Notes: generated from the letters alone by a model not told the origin. Positions 52,564 to 62,056 are shown, numbered from the stretch's first letter. The stretch is 64,000 nt of DNA from Acidimicrobiaceae bacterium (GCA_016722025.1 JADKGZ010000004.1:319258-383257); one strand, 5' to 3'. A program made the numbers and translations.

Positions 52564-53625
52564 TCAGGCGAGCCGGCCTCCTGTGCGCGGCTCGAACAGA
52601 ATCACCTCCTCGATGCGCAGCGACACCTCCTCACCGCGCCGGTAGACGCGGCCGCCCGTCGCGACTTCCACCTCATCGAGGCCGGGGCCGTTGCCCAGTG
52701 CCACCGTGATGGTGCCGGTGACCGGGCTGGCCGCCGCGATCGTGCCGTGCACAGGGCCATCGGCCGCGACCCGCAACCACGTGGGCCGCATCACCACCAG
52801 CACCGCAGCACCCACGTGCTCGGCGAGCGACGGTCGCCACGCGCGCTGGCGGAACGACGGGTGCACGAGCCAGAACCCATCACCGTCACGCTCGACCAGA
52901 GCGCTCACGGTCGAGAGCCGACCGGTGCACGCGGCCGCCATCAGGGTGGCCGGTCGTTCGTAGATCTCCATCGGCGCGCCCACCTGCACCACGTGGCCGC
53001 CATCGAGCACGACCAACCGGTCGGCCAGCGACATCGCCTCGACGGGGTCGTTCGTCGCGAGGAAGGTCGTCACGCCGTAGCCCTGCTGCAACGACCGCAG
53101 GTCGCGGCGCATGTGCTGCGAGAGCGGGGCGTCGAGGCGTGCGAGCGGTTCGTCGAGCAGCAGCACCGAGGGTACGTGCACCAGTGCGCGCGCGATCTGC
53201 ACGAGCTGCGCCTCGCCCGCCGACAGGTCGCGCGGCGGGCGGGCGAGCAGTGCTTCGATGTGCAGTGCACGGGTCTCGGCAGCGACCCGTGTGGCGATGT
53301 CGTCCTCTGGGTGGTGGCGCAGCTCGAGTGGGAAGGCGATGTTACGGCGCACGTCGCGGTGCGGGATCAGTTGCGGTGTCTGGAACACCATCGACACGTT
53401 GCGCTCGGCCGGAGCGGCGTCGGAGACGTCGACGCCGCCGATGCTGATCGCGCCGCTCGCGAGTGCTTCGACACCCGCGATCGCACGCAACAGCGTCGTC
53501 TTGCCAGCGCCGGAGGCACCGACCACGCCGATCATCTCGCCGTCGCCGACGACCAGGTTGACGTCGTCGAGCAACAGCACTGCGTCGTGCCGGACGCTGA
53601 CGTGTTCGAGCGCAACGGTTGCCAT
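52564..53625 (-). CDS. CUT1/MalK-like ABC ATPase with altered H-loop and signature
   Basis: A 353-residue ATPase with a C-terminal TOBE/MOP-type domain, as in MalK/UgpC. Walker A is GASGAGKTT (36-44), Q-loop Q82, Walker B LLLDEP (155-160) and D-loop ARLD. Two key motifs depart from consensus: the signature is LSAGE (134-138) instead of LSGGQ, and the switch His of the H-loop is Asn (FLATNDPVEA, N192). No permease or binding protein is adjacent. It could energise a sugar importer encoded elsewhere, perhaps with low turnover, or have a regulatory role. Confidence 0.85.
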   Translation of the reverse strand: MATVALEHVSVRHDAVLLLDDVNLVVGDGEMIGVVGASGAGKTTLLRAIAGVEALASGAISIGGVDVSDAAPAERNVSMVFQTPQLIPHRDVRRNIAFPLELRHHPEDDIATRVAAETRALHIEALLARPPRDLSAGEAQLVQIARALVHVPSVLLLDEPLARLDAPLSQHMRRDLRSLQQGYGVTTFLATNDPVEAMSLADRLVVLDGGHVVQVGAPMEIYERPATLMAAACTGRLSTVSALVERDGDGFWLVHPSFRQRAWRPSLAEHVGAAVLVVMRPTWLRVAADGPVHGTIAAASPVTGTITVALGNGPGLDEVEVATGGRVYRRGEEVSLRIEEVILFEPRTGGRLA

Positions 53626-53669
53626 GACGACCTCACCCCTCGAGGGTCACCGTACCGCCCGCCGCGCGA

Positions 53670-54089
53670 TCACCGAGCCCGCATCCGGTTGTTGCGTGGG
53701 TTGTGCTCCACCTCGGCGAGGCCGAGGGCTTCGAGCACCGGGGGAACGTAGTTCCCGAAGCGACCGCGCAGGCCCTTCTTGATGCCGTACCACCCACCGA
53801 CCGGGTTGTCGGTGGCGCGGCCCCACGCCTCGACGGTGTCGGGAGCGGCCGGCTTCTGTTCATCGGCATTGCCCAACGCCATCCAGTCGTCCCGCTCGCG
53901 CAGCATCGCGTGCAGGTCGTCGATGCACCGCACGTGGTAGCGCAGCTCGGTCGCGCCCACCTGCACCACCAGTGCGGGTGGGTTCGCCTCGAGGTCGCGG
54001 TATGCCTCGAACTCGGACTTGCCCGGCGGCGTCGTCAGGATCCACGGATCATCCGGGGTGCCGGCCCCCTCCACATCGTTCGTCGCCAT
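53670..54089 (-). CDS. conserved hypothetical protein
   Basis: A 139-residue soluble protein. PDDPWILTTPPGKSEFEAYRD, LRYHVRCIDDLHAMLRERDDW and VGGWYGIKKGLRGRFGNYVPP are strongly patterned segments found in a widespread family of unknown function (I believe a DUF6855-like group, not checked). Trp, Tyr and charged residues suggest an enzyme-like fold. AAGGGG lies seven bases before the ATG. It is divergent from the WYL-type regulator. Confidence 0.7.
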   Translation of the reverse strand: MATNDVEGAGTPDDPWILTTPPGKSEFEAYRDLEANPPALVVQVGATELRYHVRCIDDLHAMLRERDDWMALGNADEQKPAAPDTVEAWGRATDNPVGGWYGIKKGLRGRFGNYVPPVLEALGLAEVEHNPRNNRMRAR

Positions 54090-54160
54090 CAGCGGTCCCC
54101 TTCTCGTCGGTGGTGGTCACTGTCGTGGTGACCGTCGTGACAACAGTAGAGATCGAAAAC

Positions 54161-54175
54161 TGACATCTCTTGTCA
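54161..54175. promoter_or_regulatory. TGACA-N5-TGTCA dyad
   Basis: It lies 30 bases before the regulator gene. A second dyad, GGTCAC-N7-GTGACC, is at 54115-54133 and a lone TGACA half-site between them. Together they suggest an operator region in the 116-base divergent gap. Confidence 0.45.
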
Positions 54176-54205
54176 TGAATTGATGGAACCTGCGAACATG
54201 GCGCG

Positions 54206-54735
54206 ATGCGCGCGGGCCGGCTGATCACCTTGCTGCTCATCCTGCAGCGGCGAGGGCGGGTCACGACCGGCGAGCTGGCCACCGAGCTGGAGGTCAGCGA
54301 GCGGACGGTGCTGCGCGACATCGAAGCACTCTCCGGAGCAGGCGTGCCGGTGTACGCCACCCGAGGCCCAGGCGGCGGGTTCCAGTTGCTCGATGGCTAC
54401 GCGTCCGAGCTCACCGGCCCCACCGCCTGGCTGCCCAGCGCTCGCCGGCCCGGCGCGCAACGAGCACTGGTCCGTGTCACGCCGGAGGGCCGGCGCCTGG
54501 CGCGGTGCTCGGCCGGCTGCAACCGCTGCGCGTCCGGCGGCGGTCGTCGGCAGCCGACGACGGCTGGCTGGATGCCACGTTCCGGCTCGACACTCTCGAG
54601 AGCGCCGTCGTCGACATCATGTCGCTCGGCCCGCACATCCTCGTTCTCGAGCCCGCCGAGCTCCGTGAGCAGGTCGCCGATCGCGTCCATCGCACGTCAC
54701 TGCTCTACGCGCAAGGGCCACGCCGACGGGACTAG
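54206..54735 (+). CDS. YafY/DeoR-type HTH regulator (WYL-like), frameshifted
   Basis: The N-terminal helix-turn-helix (LITLLLILQRRGRVTTGELA and VSERTVLRDIEALSGAGV) and the glycine turn ATRGPGGGFQLLDGY are typical of this group. After TPEGRRLAR the frame fails; one extra G at the GG of 54504-54505 gives VLGRLQPLRVRRRSS and the C-terminal domain DDGWLDATFRLDTLESAVVD, ending at 54735 with about 176 residues in all. It probably senses a ligand and controls itself or the divergent hypothetical gene. Confidence 0.75.
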
Positions 54736-54784
54736 GGTTCGCGCGATCAGGGCTGCTCGGGGGCGGCTCGACGGAAGAGGGTTC

Positions 54785-55621
<837 letters not shown>

Positions 55622-55635
55622 GGCAGCGGCCACCG

Positions 55636-55658
55636 GTGCCGTCGCCGAAACCCGGCAC
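55636..55658. terminator. weak hairpin between converging genes
   Basis: GTGCCG and CGGCAC, 11-base loop, in the 45-base gap between the SDR and GTPase genes. Confidence 0.3.
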
Positions 55659-55666
55659 GGCGAGGT

Positions 55667-56275
55667 CTAGTTGGTCTTCGCCTTGGCCAGGGCTCGCTGC
55701 AACACCACGTCGAGCAGGCTCAGCACCGTCTCCTTGACGGCGACGCGGCCACGGGCGTCGGTGCTGACCACTGGCACATGAGCGGAGATGGACAGCGCCT
55801 CGCGCACCTCGTCGACGGTGTGGAACATCTGACCGCCGAACCGGTTGACCGCCACCACGAAGGGCACGCTGCGGCTCTCGAAGTAGTCCAACGCGGGGAA
55901 CGAATCCTCGATGCGCCGGCTGTCGACGAGCACGACCGCGCCGAGCGCACCCTGGATCAGGTCGTTCCACATGAAGCCGAAGCGATCCTGGCCGGGCGTG
56001 CCGAACAGGTACAGCACGATCGCGTCGTCCACGGCCACTCGGCCGAAGTCCATCGCCACCGTGGTGGTGGTCTTCGTGCTCACGTCGCCACGGTCGTCGA
56101 CACCTTCGCCGTAGCTGGTCATTGCCGCCTCGGTGGTGAGCGGCGCAATGTCGGAGAGGGCGCCGACGAAGGTGGTCTTGCCCACGCCGAAGCCGCCGGC
56201 AATGACGATCTTCACCGGGATCGGGCCGGTCGCAAAGGGTCGAGTAGGAGTTTCAGAGACTACGGACACCGGCAA
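55667..56275 (-). CDS. conservon GTPase (CvnD-like)
   Basis: A 202-residue small GTPase, fourth gene of a conservon-type signalling operon. G1 is GGFGVGKTTF (27-36), G3 FGTPGQDRF and the G4 position reads AVNRF, without the usual final Asp, as in many CvnD proteins. It is expected to switch on the membrane-associated complex formed with the histidine kinase, roadblock and DUF742 proteins. The start overlaps the DUF742 gene end by 23 bases. Confidence 0.92.
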   Translation of the reverse strand: MPVSVVSETPTRPFATGPIPVKIVIAGGFGVGKTTFVGALSDIAPLTTEAAMTSYGEGVDDRGDVSTKTTTTVAMDFGRVAVDDAIVLYLFGTPGQDRFGFMWNDLIQGALGAVVLVDSRRIEDSFPALDYFESRSVPFVVAVNRFGGQMFHTVDEVREALSISAHVPVVSTDARGRVAVKETVLSLLDVVLQRALAKAKTN

Positions 56276-56693
56276 TCAACCTCGTGATCAGGAGCACGTC
56301 GTCAGCGACGTTCGCACTCGGCTGGAATGCTTCCAACAAGCCTTCGGACACCAGGTCTGCGGCAACGACGCGCACCACACCGATCGGCACGTGCAGCCGG
56401 GCCGAGAGCTCGGCCACCGACAACGGGTCGGTGTGACACAACCGCAGGATCTCGGCACGCTCGAACTTCAACGCGGTCAACGCTTCGCGGCCGGCGCCGG
56501 TGGCCTGCAGCATCGTCTCGAACTCCAACACGCCACTGGCGTGCGCCCGACCACCGGTCATCGCATATGCGCGCACACCATGCGCTGCGGCCGAGTGATC
56601 CTCCTCTACCGCGGCACGTTGCAGCGGTCGCTTGCGATCGAGGAAAGGTCGCACCAACTGTGCGTGCGGATCGTCCGCGCCGGCGGGTTCCAT
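56253..56693 (-). CDS. DUF742 protein (CvnC-like)
   Basis: A 146-residue protein with the DUF742 winged-helix pattern: AHAQLVRPFLDR-like N-terminus, EILRLCHTDPLSVAELSARLHVPIG and VVRVVAADLVSEGLLEAF. DUF742 proteins are the third element of conservons and probably adapt the roadblock/GTPase pair to output. It starts one base after the roadblock stop and overlaps the GTPase start. Confidence 0.9.
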   Translation of the reverse strand: MEPAGADDPHAQLVRPFLDRKRPLQRAAVEEDHSAAAHGVRAYAMTGGRAHASGVLEFETMLQATGAGREALTALKFERAEILRLCHTDPLSVAELSARLHVPIGVVRVVAADLVSEGLLEAFQPSANVADDVLLITRLIAGVRSL

Positions 56694-56694
56694 G

Positions 56695-57117
56695 TCACAC
56701 CGAGACCAGCGAGTTCTTCAACTCGCTGATCAAGGTCGGAGTGAGCTGTGCACCCACTCGTTCGACGAGCAAGGTGATCTCGAAGCCCACCAGGCCGAGG
56801 TCGCAATCACGAGCCGTGACCACCCCCAGTGTCGAACCACCCGAGATGGCGCTGACGAAGAGGTAGGCGTTGGCCATCTCGATCAGCACCTGCATGACCT
56901 GACCCTTGGCGAGCTCGTTGGCGCCACCGTGGGCAAGGGCTCGCATGCCGGTGATGATCGCTGCCATCTTGTCGGCGGAGGCCCGTTCCAGCTGTGAGCT
57001 CAGCGCGATCAGCAACCCATCGGACGACACGGCCATCGCCTGTTCGACACCGGGAGTGCTGCGCACGAAGTTGGCCATCAGCCAGTTGACGTTGTTCGCC
57101 TTCTCAGAGAGTGCCAT
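56695..57117 (-). CDS. roadblock/LC7 domain protein (CvnB-like)
   Basis: A 140-residue roadblock/LC7 protein. NVNWLMANFVRSTPGVEQAM, VSSDGLLIALSSQLERASADK and GMRALAHGGANELAKGQVMQ are the family's strands and helix. Such proteins serve as GTPase-activating or scaffold partners for MglA-like GTPases. AAGGAA precedes the ATG. It follows the histidine kinase gene by 29 bases. Confidence 0.93.
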   Translation of the reverse strand: MALSEKANNVNWLMANFVRSTPGVEQAMAVSSDGLLIALSSQLERASADKMAAIITGMRALAHGGANELAKGQVMQVLIEMANAYLFVSAISGGSTLGVVTARDCDLGLVGFEITLLVERVGAQLTPTLISELKNSLVSV

Positions 57118-57146
57118 GTGAGTTCCTTGTGTTCCCGTCGTCTCGA

Positions 57147-59129
57147 TCAGCTGTCGCCGCGCTGCTGGCGGCCCAGTTCCACACCGCGCTGCAGGCTGGC
57201 GAGGGTGTTGCGCACCTCTTCAGCCGGCCGCGCCGGCGTGTCCTCTGTCTGGGTGGAACCCAGTTCGGGCATCTGCGCACCACGCACACGCTTGGTCAGA
57301 CCGGACTGCGTCGTGAGCGATGGCGTACCGAGTGGTTCGATGGCCGGCACGACGCCGGTGGTCACACCATCGGGCGCAAGTGCGACGGGGGCCACCGCAG
57401 CTGCCGGCGCCTTCATCGCTTCCCACAGTGCCTCGTCGGACATGTCGGAAGGTGCCTGCTCCATCATCATCGGCGCCGCGGCGACCGAGACGGTGAGCGG
57501 CAACGGCTCGCTGAGCACTTGTGCCATCGCCGGCACGTCGACCACAGGAGCTGAGGTGCCGGGGGCACCCACCACTTCCAGGATCGCCTTGGGCAAACGC
57601 ACGATCGCCGTCACACCGCTGCCACCGGGGGTGGTGGTCAACATCACCTTGATCTCGTGGCGAGCGGCAAGGCGGGCAACCACTTGGAAGCCGAGCATCT
57701 TGTTGCTCTCCCGGTCGAACGACGACACCTGGTTCAGCCGTCGGTTGGCGTCGGCCAGCTCGTCGGCCGTCATGCCCAACCCGTAGTCGAAGATCGCCAG
57801 CTGGTGCCCGTCGGGCACGGCGCGACCGACGACGGTGACCGCGCTGGTTGGCGGCGAGAAGCTGGTGGCGTTCTCCAGCAGCTCAGCGAGCAGGTGAGCC
57901 ACCTCGCTCGCAACCTGACCGAGCACACCGATGTCACCGAGGTCGGCGAGCTCGACCTGGCCGTAGTTCTCCACTTCGGAGAGCGCGGCACGAACCACGT
58001 CGCCGATCGAGACCACCGGTGCCCACAGGCGAGTGGGCTCGGCGCCGGCCAGCACGAGCAGCGACTGAGCATTGCGTCGCATGCGAGTGGTGAGGTGGTC
58101 GAGACGGAACAGGTTGTCGAGCGCTTCCGGGTCGCGCTCGCCATGCTCCAAGGTGGAGATGAAGCCGAGCGTACGGCCGAGCAGGTTCTGGTTGCGGCGG
58201 GCGATGTTGACCAGGTTCTCCGACACGATCCGACGAGCCATGGCCTGCTCTGCAGCAAGGTCGACGGCGGCGTCCTGCACCGAGTTGAAGCTGGCGCCGA
58301 GCTCGGCGATCTCGTCGCGGGTACCGACGTCGAAGCTGGCAAGGTGCGGCACCGGGGCATCGGCGGGGAGGTCCTGCACCGTCTGCACAACGTCGGGGAG
58401 GTCTTTGGTGGCAACCGAGTTGGCCTGGGCCGCGAGGCGGCGGATCGGGCCGACGATCGACCGGCGCACCAGGCCGGAGAGCAACAGGGTGAGCACGAGC
58501 AGACCCAAGGTGGCGGCACCGGCGAACAGGATCACGGTTCCCACGTAGTCGTCGGTGCTCTCCTCACGGGCGATCACTTCCGGCTCGGCCCATTCCAGCG
58601 CCCGCTGCACACCGGTCTGCTGCAGGTTGTAGCGCCACTCCATGCTCTTGATCACCGCGATCAGGTTCTGCGGCGCCTTGGAGGCGATGGCGGGCTTGAC
58701 CTCGTCGGCCACCTGTTGGAAGAACTTGCGGCCCTGGTCGCCGCCGATCTGGATCAGCCGCAACTGAACTCGCTCGTCGAGGTCCTGCTGGCTCCAGTAG
58801 GCCATCGACTCCTCGAACCGAACCTGCGCGGCATCGAGCTTGGCGAGCTCACCGTCGATGATGGCCATGCCGTCCGGGGTGAAACCGTTGATGGTCGCGC
58901 CGAGCACGCCGATGTGGTTCACGATCGCCCACGCTTCCAGCAGGCTCGCGGGTGGCGGCGCGGTGGCGGCGCGAAGATCCTGCGCCTGCTTCAACGCCTT
59001 GTACTCGTCACCGCGCACGCTGGATCGCTGCAACGCGACGTAGCCGAGTGCGGCTACCGCGATCAGTGCCAGCAGTGGTACGGCGATGAGCATGTTCACT
59101 CGACCGCCGATCTTGAGTCGTCGAAGCAT
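57147..59129 (-). CDS. nitrate/nitrite-sensor-type histidine kinase (CvnA-like)
   Basis: A 660-residue membrane kinase-like protein and first gene of the conservon. Transmembrane helices lie at about 12-33 and 195-219, with an extracytoplasmic NIT-like sensor between them; then a HAMP-like linker (220-290), a dimerisation region with LFRLDHLTTRMRRNAQSLLVLAG (possible phospho-acceptor His345), and an ATPase domain with the N-box HLLAELLENATSFSPP (412-427), GLGM and a G-rich box TTPGGSGVTAIVRLP. The last 120 residues are a Pro/Ala/Thr-rich tail probably used for docking. No response regulator is encoded here, as usual for conservons. Confidence 0.93.
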   Translation of the reverse strand: MLRRLKIGGRVNMLIAVPLLALIAVAALGYVALQRSSVRGDEYKALKQAQDLRAATAPPPASLLEAWAIVNHIGVLGATINGFTPDGMAIIDGELAKLDAAQVRFEESMAYWSQQDLDERVQLRLIQIGGDQGRKFFQQVADEVKPAIASKAPQNLIAVIKSMEWRYNLQQTGVQRALEWAEPEVIAREESTDDYVGTVILFAGAATLGLLVLTLLLSGLVRRSIVGPIRRLAAQANSVATKDLPDVVQTVQDLPADAPVPHLASFDVGTRDEIAELGASFNSVQDAAVDLAAEQAMARRIVSENLVNIARRNQNLLGRTLGFISTLEHGERDPEALDNLFRLDHLTTRMRRNAQSLLVLAGAEPTRLWAPVVSIGDVVRAALSEVENYGQVELADLGDIGVLGQVASEVAHLLAELLENATSFSPPTSAVTVVGRAVPDGHQLAIFDYGLGMTADELADANRRLNQVSSFDRESNKMLGFQVVARLAARHEIKVMLTTTPGGSGVTAIVRLPKAILEVVGAPGTSAPVVDVPAMAQVLSEPLPLTVSVAAAPMMMEQAPSDMSDEALWEAMKAPAAAVAPVALAPDGVTTGVVPAIEPLGTPSLTTQSGLTKRVRGAQMPELGSTQTEDTPARPAEEVRNTLASLQRGVELGRQQRGDS

Positions 59130-59152
59130 CGACTCGCCCCTTCCCGTTCTGT

Positions 59153-59169
59153 GGCAGGGCCTCCCTGCC
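59153..59169. promoter_or_regulatory. hairpin/dyad in the leader of the conservon
   Basis: GGCAGGG, a CCT loop and CCCTGCC form a perfect 7-base dyad 23 bases before the kinase start; it could be an mRNA hairpin or an operator. Confidence 0.4.
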
Positions 59170-59243
59170 CTGGCCGGTCCCGCCTACCTGGAACCTTGGC
59201 GACGTGTCATCGGTCCGCAGCGTGGTGACCTTGAGAGTTCCTT

Positions 59244-59272
59244 TTGACAGTTCCTCAAGTTCAACGACCTAT
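59244..59272 (+). promoter_or_regulatory. candidate promoter of the repeat-protein gene
   Basis: A perfect TTGACA (59244-59249) is followed after 17 bases by ACCTAT (59267-59272); the -10 is weak. It lies about 47 bases before the start at 59319 in the divergent gap. Confidence 0.35.
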
Positions 59273-59318
59273 CGACCGAAACCCCTTGCCGAAGGGTTCG
59301 GAACGGGAGGGTCTCTCA

Positions 59319-61211
59319 ATGATTCGCAGCCAACTCAACTCATACATGGGTGGTGACCCCATCTGGGGTTTCGTCGCGCTGATCGGCACGGAACGGTTCA
59401 CTGGTGAAGCGGCAGTCGGGCTCGATCCGCGGGTTCGACTCTTTGCGGTCGACGGTCGCATCTACTTCGCTGAACGTGAGGGTGAGGCATCGGTCGGCGC
59501 TCGATTGGTGAGCTCGGGTGTGGTGTCATCGGCTCAGCTCGCCCACGGATCGGTGCAGATCGGCGATACGTCGTCGCTTGCCCGCCTCTTCCACCGCGAT
59601 CCCTCGATCGACCGTGACGCCGTAGAGCTCACCATCGAGATGGCCACCGAGTCGCTGCTGGAGTCGATCGCCAACCGCGCCGTGGGCATGCCCGAAGTGT
59701 TCCCGCTGCGCCATCATGTCACCGGCATCCATCACTGGCTCCGCGCCGCAGCACCCGCCAGCGGGTCGGCGGCGGCGACTGCGCCACCCGACGAGGAGCT
59801 CGCCGTGGAGGACGCCCCCGTCATGGAGGACACCGCGGCGGAGGAAGCCGTCGAGGCACCCGTCGCGGATGCGCCCATCGTCGAGGCACCCGTCGTCGAG
59901 GAAGCACACGTCGTCGAGGCACCCGTGTTCGAGGAAGCACCCGTCGTCGAAGCGCACGTGTTCGAGGAAGCACCCGTCGTCGAAGCGCACGTCTTCGAGG
60001 AAGCACCCGTCGTCGAAGCGCACGTCTTCGAGGAAGCACCCGTCGTCGAAGAAGCACACCTCGTCGAGGAAGCGCACGTCGTCGAAGAAGCACCCGTCGT
60101 CGAAGAAGCACACCTCGTCGAGGAAGCGCACGTCTTCGAGGAAGCACCCGTCGTCGAGGAAGCACCCGTCGTCGAGGAAGCGCCCGTCGTCGAAGCAACT
60201 GTCTTCGAAGCACCCATCGTCGAAGCGCACGTCGTCGAGGAAGCACCCGTCGTCGTCGAAGCACCTGTTGTCGAAGAAGTCGTCATGGACGACAGCCCCA
60301 CACCGGTCGAGGGCGAGGGCACATCGGTCGAGGGCGAGGGCGCATCGGTCGCTGACGCACCAGCGTTCGAGTACCAGCCGCTCGCAGCTCGCAGTGGGCC
60401 GGCACCGTCACACTGGCAGCCCGATTCCCCCGAACACACCGCTGAACTCGCCGACGACCATGCCGCTGTGCTCGAGCCGGAGACAGTGGCAGTGATGCCC
60501 GCCGACCATCACGTCGACCGGCCCGAGCGGGCAACCCTCACGCCATGGGGCGCCAGCGAACTGGTTGCCCCGATCGTCGAACCCCACCTCGAACCCCAGC
60601 TCGAACCCCAGCTCGAACCCGATGCACCAACCGTTGACCACGCTGCGGCCATCGTCGACCACATCGAGGCACCGGCGAGCGGCGGGTTGCTGCTGCTCGG
60701 CGCGCAACCGCCGGCCGACCCGGTCGACATCTTCATGCCGTCGCACTCCAGCGAACCCGAGGCAACGGAGGTCACCGTCGAGTCGGCGGAAGCCCCCGTC
60801 GAGTCGTCGGTCGAGGTACCGAGCGAGGCACCGTTGGCGGCACCGATCGCACTTCCCACGCTGCAGAGCTCGTCGGCCCGCACCGCACCGACGAGCGTCG
60901 GCACCACGCCGCCGGCAGCGACGGCTGACTTCTTCGACTCCCTGCCCGAGCAGGTGTCGTACGAACCTGGCGTTGCGCCAGAAGGACTGCCCAAGCTGGC
61001 CTCGTCGCCGATCTCGATGTCGGATCTGGTGGCCGCCAACGCCGGCCAGACCGCGCCGTTCGGCGACGCGACGCACAACCTCGCAGCGGTCGACATCTGG
61101 CAGATGGTGGACGTGCTGCTCGACGACCAGTCCGCCGGCAACGAGCAACTCGTCGGCAGCGGCGGCCCCGAGAAGCGGGGTCGCGGATGGTTGCGAGGCC
61201 GGAAGGACTGA
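59319..61211 (+). CDS. PATAN/DUF4388-like protein with long acidic Val/Glu repeats
   Basis: A 630-residue protein. Residues about 10-145 (WGFVALIGTERFTGEAAV, VRLFAVDGRIYFAERE, GARLVSSGVVSSAQLAHG) follow the DUF4388/PATAN pattern seen in bacterial signalling proteins. Residues about 175-322 are a degenerate repeat of APVVEE, AHVFEE and similar units, very acidic and probably extended. The rest is low complexity except a conserved-looking C-terminal patch (PISMSDLVAANAGQTAPFGD, AAVDIWQMVDVLLDDQ). The ATG is fixed by GGGAGG eight bases upstream. It is divergent from the conservon and followed by the coiled-coil gene. No function is known. Confidence 0.78.
   Translation: MIRSQLNSYMGGDPIWGFVALIGTERFTGEAAVGLDPRVRLFAVDGRIYFAEREGEASVGARLVSSGVVSSAQLAHGSVQIGDTSSLARLFHRDPSIDRDAVELTIEMATESLLESIANRAVGMPEVFPLRHHVTGIHHWLRAAAPASGSAAATAPPDEELAVEDAPVMEDTAAEEAVEAPVADAPIVEAPVVEEAHVVEAPVFEEAPVVEAHVFEEAPVVEAHVFEEAPVVEAHVFEEAPVVEEAHLVEEAHVVEEAPVVEEAHLVEEAHVFEEAPVVEEAPVVEEAPVVEATVFEAPIVEAHVVEEAPVVVEAPVVEEVVMDDSPTPVEGEGTSVEGEGASVADAPAFEYQPLAARSGPAPSHWQPDSPEHTAELADDHAAVLEPETVAVMPADHHVDRPERATLTPWGASELVAPIVEPHLEPQLEPQLEPDAPTVDHAAAIVDHIEAPASGGLLLLGAQPPADPVDIFMPSHSSEPEATEVTVESAEAPVESSVEVPSEAPLAAPIALPTLQSSSARTAPTSVGTTPPAATADFFDSLPEQVSYEPGVAPEGLPKLASSPISMSDLVAANAGQTAPFGDATHNLAAVDIWQMVDVLLDDQSAGNEQLVGSGGPEKRGRGWLRGRKD
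59937..60035 (+). repeat. three near-identical 33-base coding repeats
   Basis: Units at 59937, 59970 and 60003 differ by one base and encode APVVEAHVFEE. They are the most regular part of a longer degenerate repeat tract (59841-60285). Confidence 0.9.
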
Positions 61212-61216
61212 GCACC

Positions 61217-61978
61217 GTGAGCGAGACCCCCGACGACAAGATCGAGCTACTCGTCCGCTCAGTGCTGACTGCAGTGGACATGCGCCTCGGCGAGGTGCGC
61301 CACGAGATGCACGCCGTAGCGGCCGAGTCGGAGCAGCGGCACCGCCAGGTGTTGCAGTACATGCGCGACCTGGAGCACCGGCTGGAACGCCGCTCCGACG
61401 ACGCTTCCCCACTCTCGGGCACAGGCGACTCGCTCGCGCAGCGGATGGAGGAAGCCACGCAGGCGATGCTCGAACGCATCGACGAGTTGCACCAACGCAA
61501 CACCGTCGCCACCAATGAGCGCTTTGCGCTGATCAACAACACCCTCGAGCAACTCGGTGGTATCGCCTCGGCCAGCTCGACCGGCTCCATCTCGCCGCCT
61601 TCGATGATGCTGTCGCTCGACGCCATGGACGCGCCGTTGCGCGTGGGGCCGATCACCGCTCAGCAACCGGCGGTGGCCGACGCTGCCGACATCCCGCTGG
61701 ACATCTCGCCGGCCTTCGCGGCACCCGCTGTGGTCGCAGCCGAATCAACGATGCAACACGACGACGGTGCCCACGACGAGGCCGTCCACGAGGAAGCCGT
61801 CCACGAGGAAGCCGTCCGTGCGGAGCCAGTCGGGCCTGACGAGACGGGAGACGAGAACGCGGAGACGGAAGAGGTCGAGCGAGAGGCAGAGCCCAGTGCG
61901 GAGATCGACATGGATCGCCTCGCCGACCTGCTCAGTGAGCGGTTGGAGCACATGAGTCTGCCGACACAGCTCCAGTAG
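61217..61978 (+). CDS. coiled-coil protein with acidic tail
   Basis: A 253-residue protein starting with GTG at 61217, about nine bases after GGAAGGA and five bases after the repeat-protein stop. Residues about 10-120 are helical with heptad character (LLVRSVLTAVDMRLGEVRHE, SLAQRMEEATQAMLERIDEL, NERFALINNTLEQLG), then a low-complexity acidic segment with EAVHEE repeats, and a final helix DRLADLLSERLEHMSL. Like the preceding protein it combines an interaction domain with acidic repeats, so the two may work together. No family is recognised. Confidence 0.7.
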   Translation: MSETPDDKIELLVRSVLTAVDMRLGEVRHEMHAVAAESEQRHRQVLQYMRDLEHRLERRSDDASPLSGTGDSLAQRMEEATQAMLERIDELHQRNTVATNERFALINNTLEQLGGIASASSTGSISPPSMMLSLDAMDAPLRVGPITAQQPAVADAADIPLDISPAFAAPAVVAAESTMQHDDGAHDEAVHEEAVHEEAVRAEPVGPDETGDENAETEEVEREAEPSAEIDMDRLADLLSERLEHMSLPTQLQ

Positions 61979-61986
61979 ACCGACCG

Positions 61987-62001
61987 GCGGCCACAGGCCG
62001 C
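61987..62001 (+). terminator. short hairpin after the coiled-coil gene
   Basis: GCGGCC, ACA loop, GGCCGC, nine bases past the stop; no U tract. Confidence 0.35.
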
Positions 62002-62044
62002 ACGGCATGGGCCGCACGGTACGAGCTGACGGCACGGGTATCGG

Positions 62045-62050
62045 TACGGT
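62045..62050 (+). promoter_or_regulatory. -10 hexamer TACGGT
   Basis: Six bases before the ATG at 62057. Confidence 0.5.
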
Positions 62051-62056
62051 GACCGG

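Noticed and set aside
59937..60035. Regular 33-base repeats considered as a CRISPR array or minisatellite element
   Set aside because: The units are directly adjacent without unique spacers and keep one reading frame inside a gene with a good ribosome site.
59526..60230. Antisense open frame with DDGCFLEDVRF repeats
   Set aside because: It is the complement of the coding repeats and has no start context; periodic repeats keep several frames open at once.
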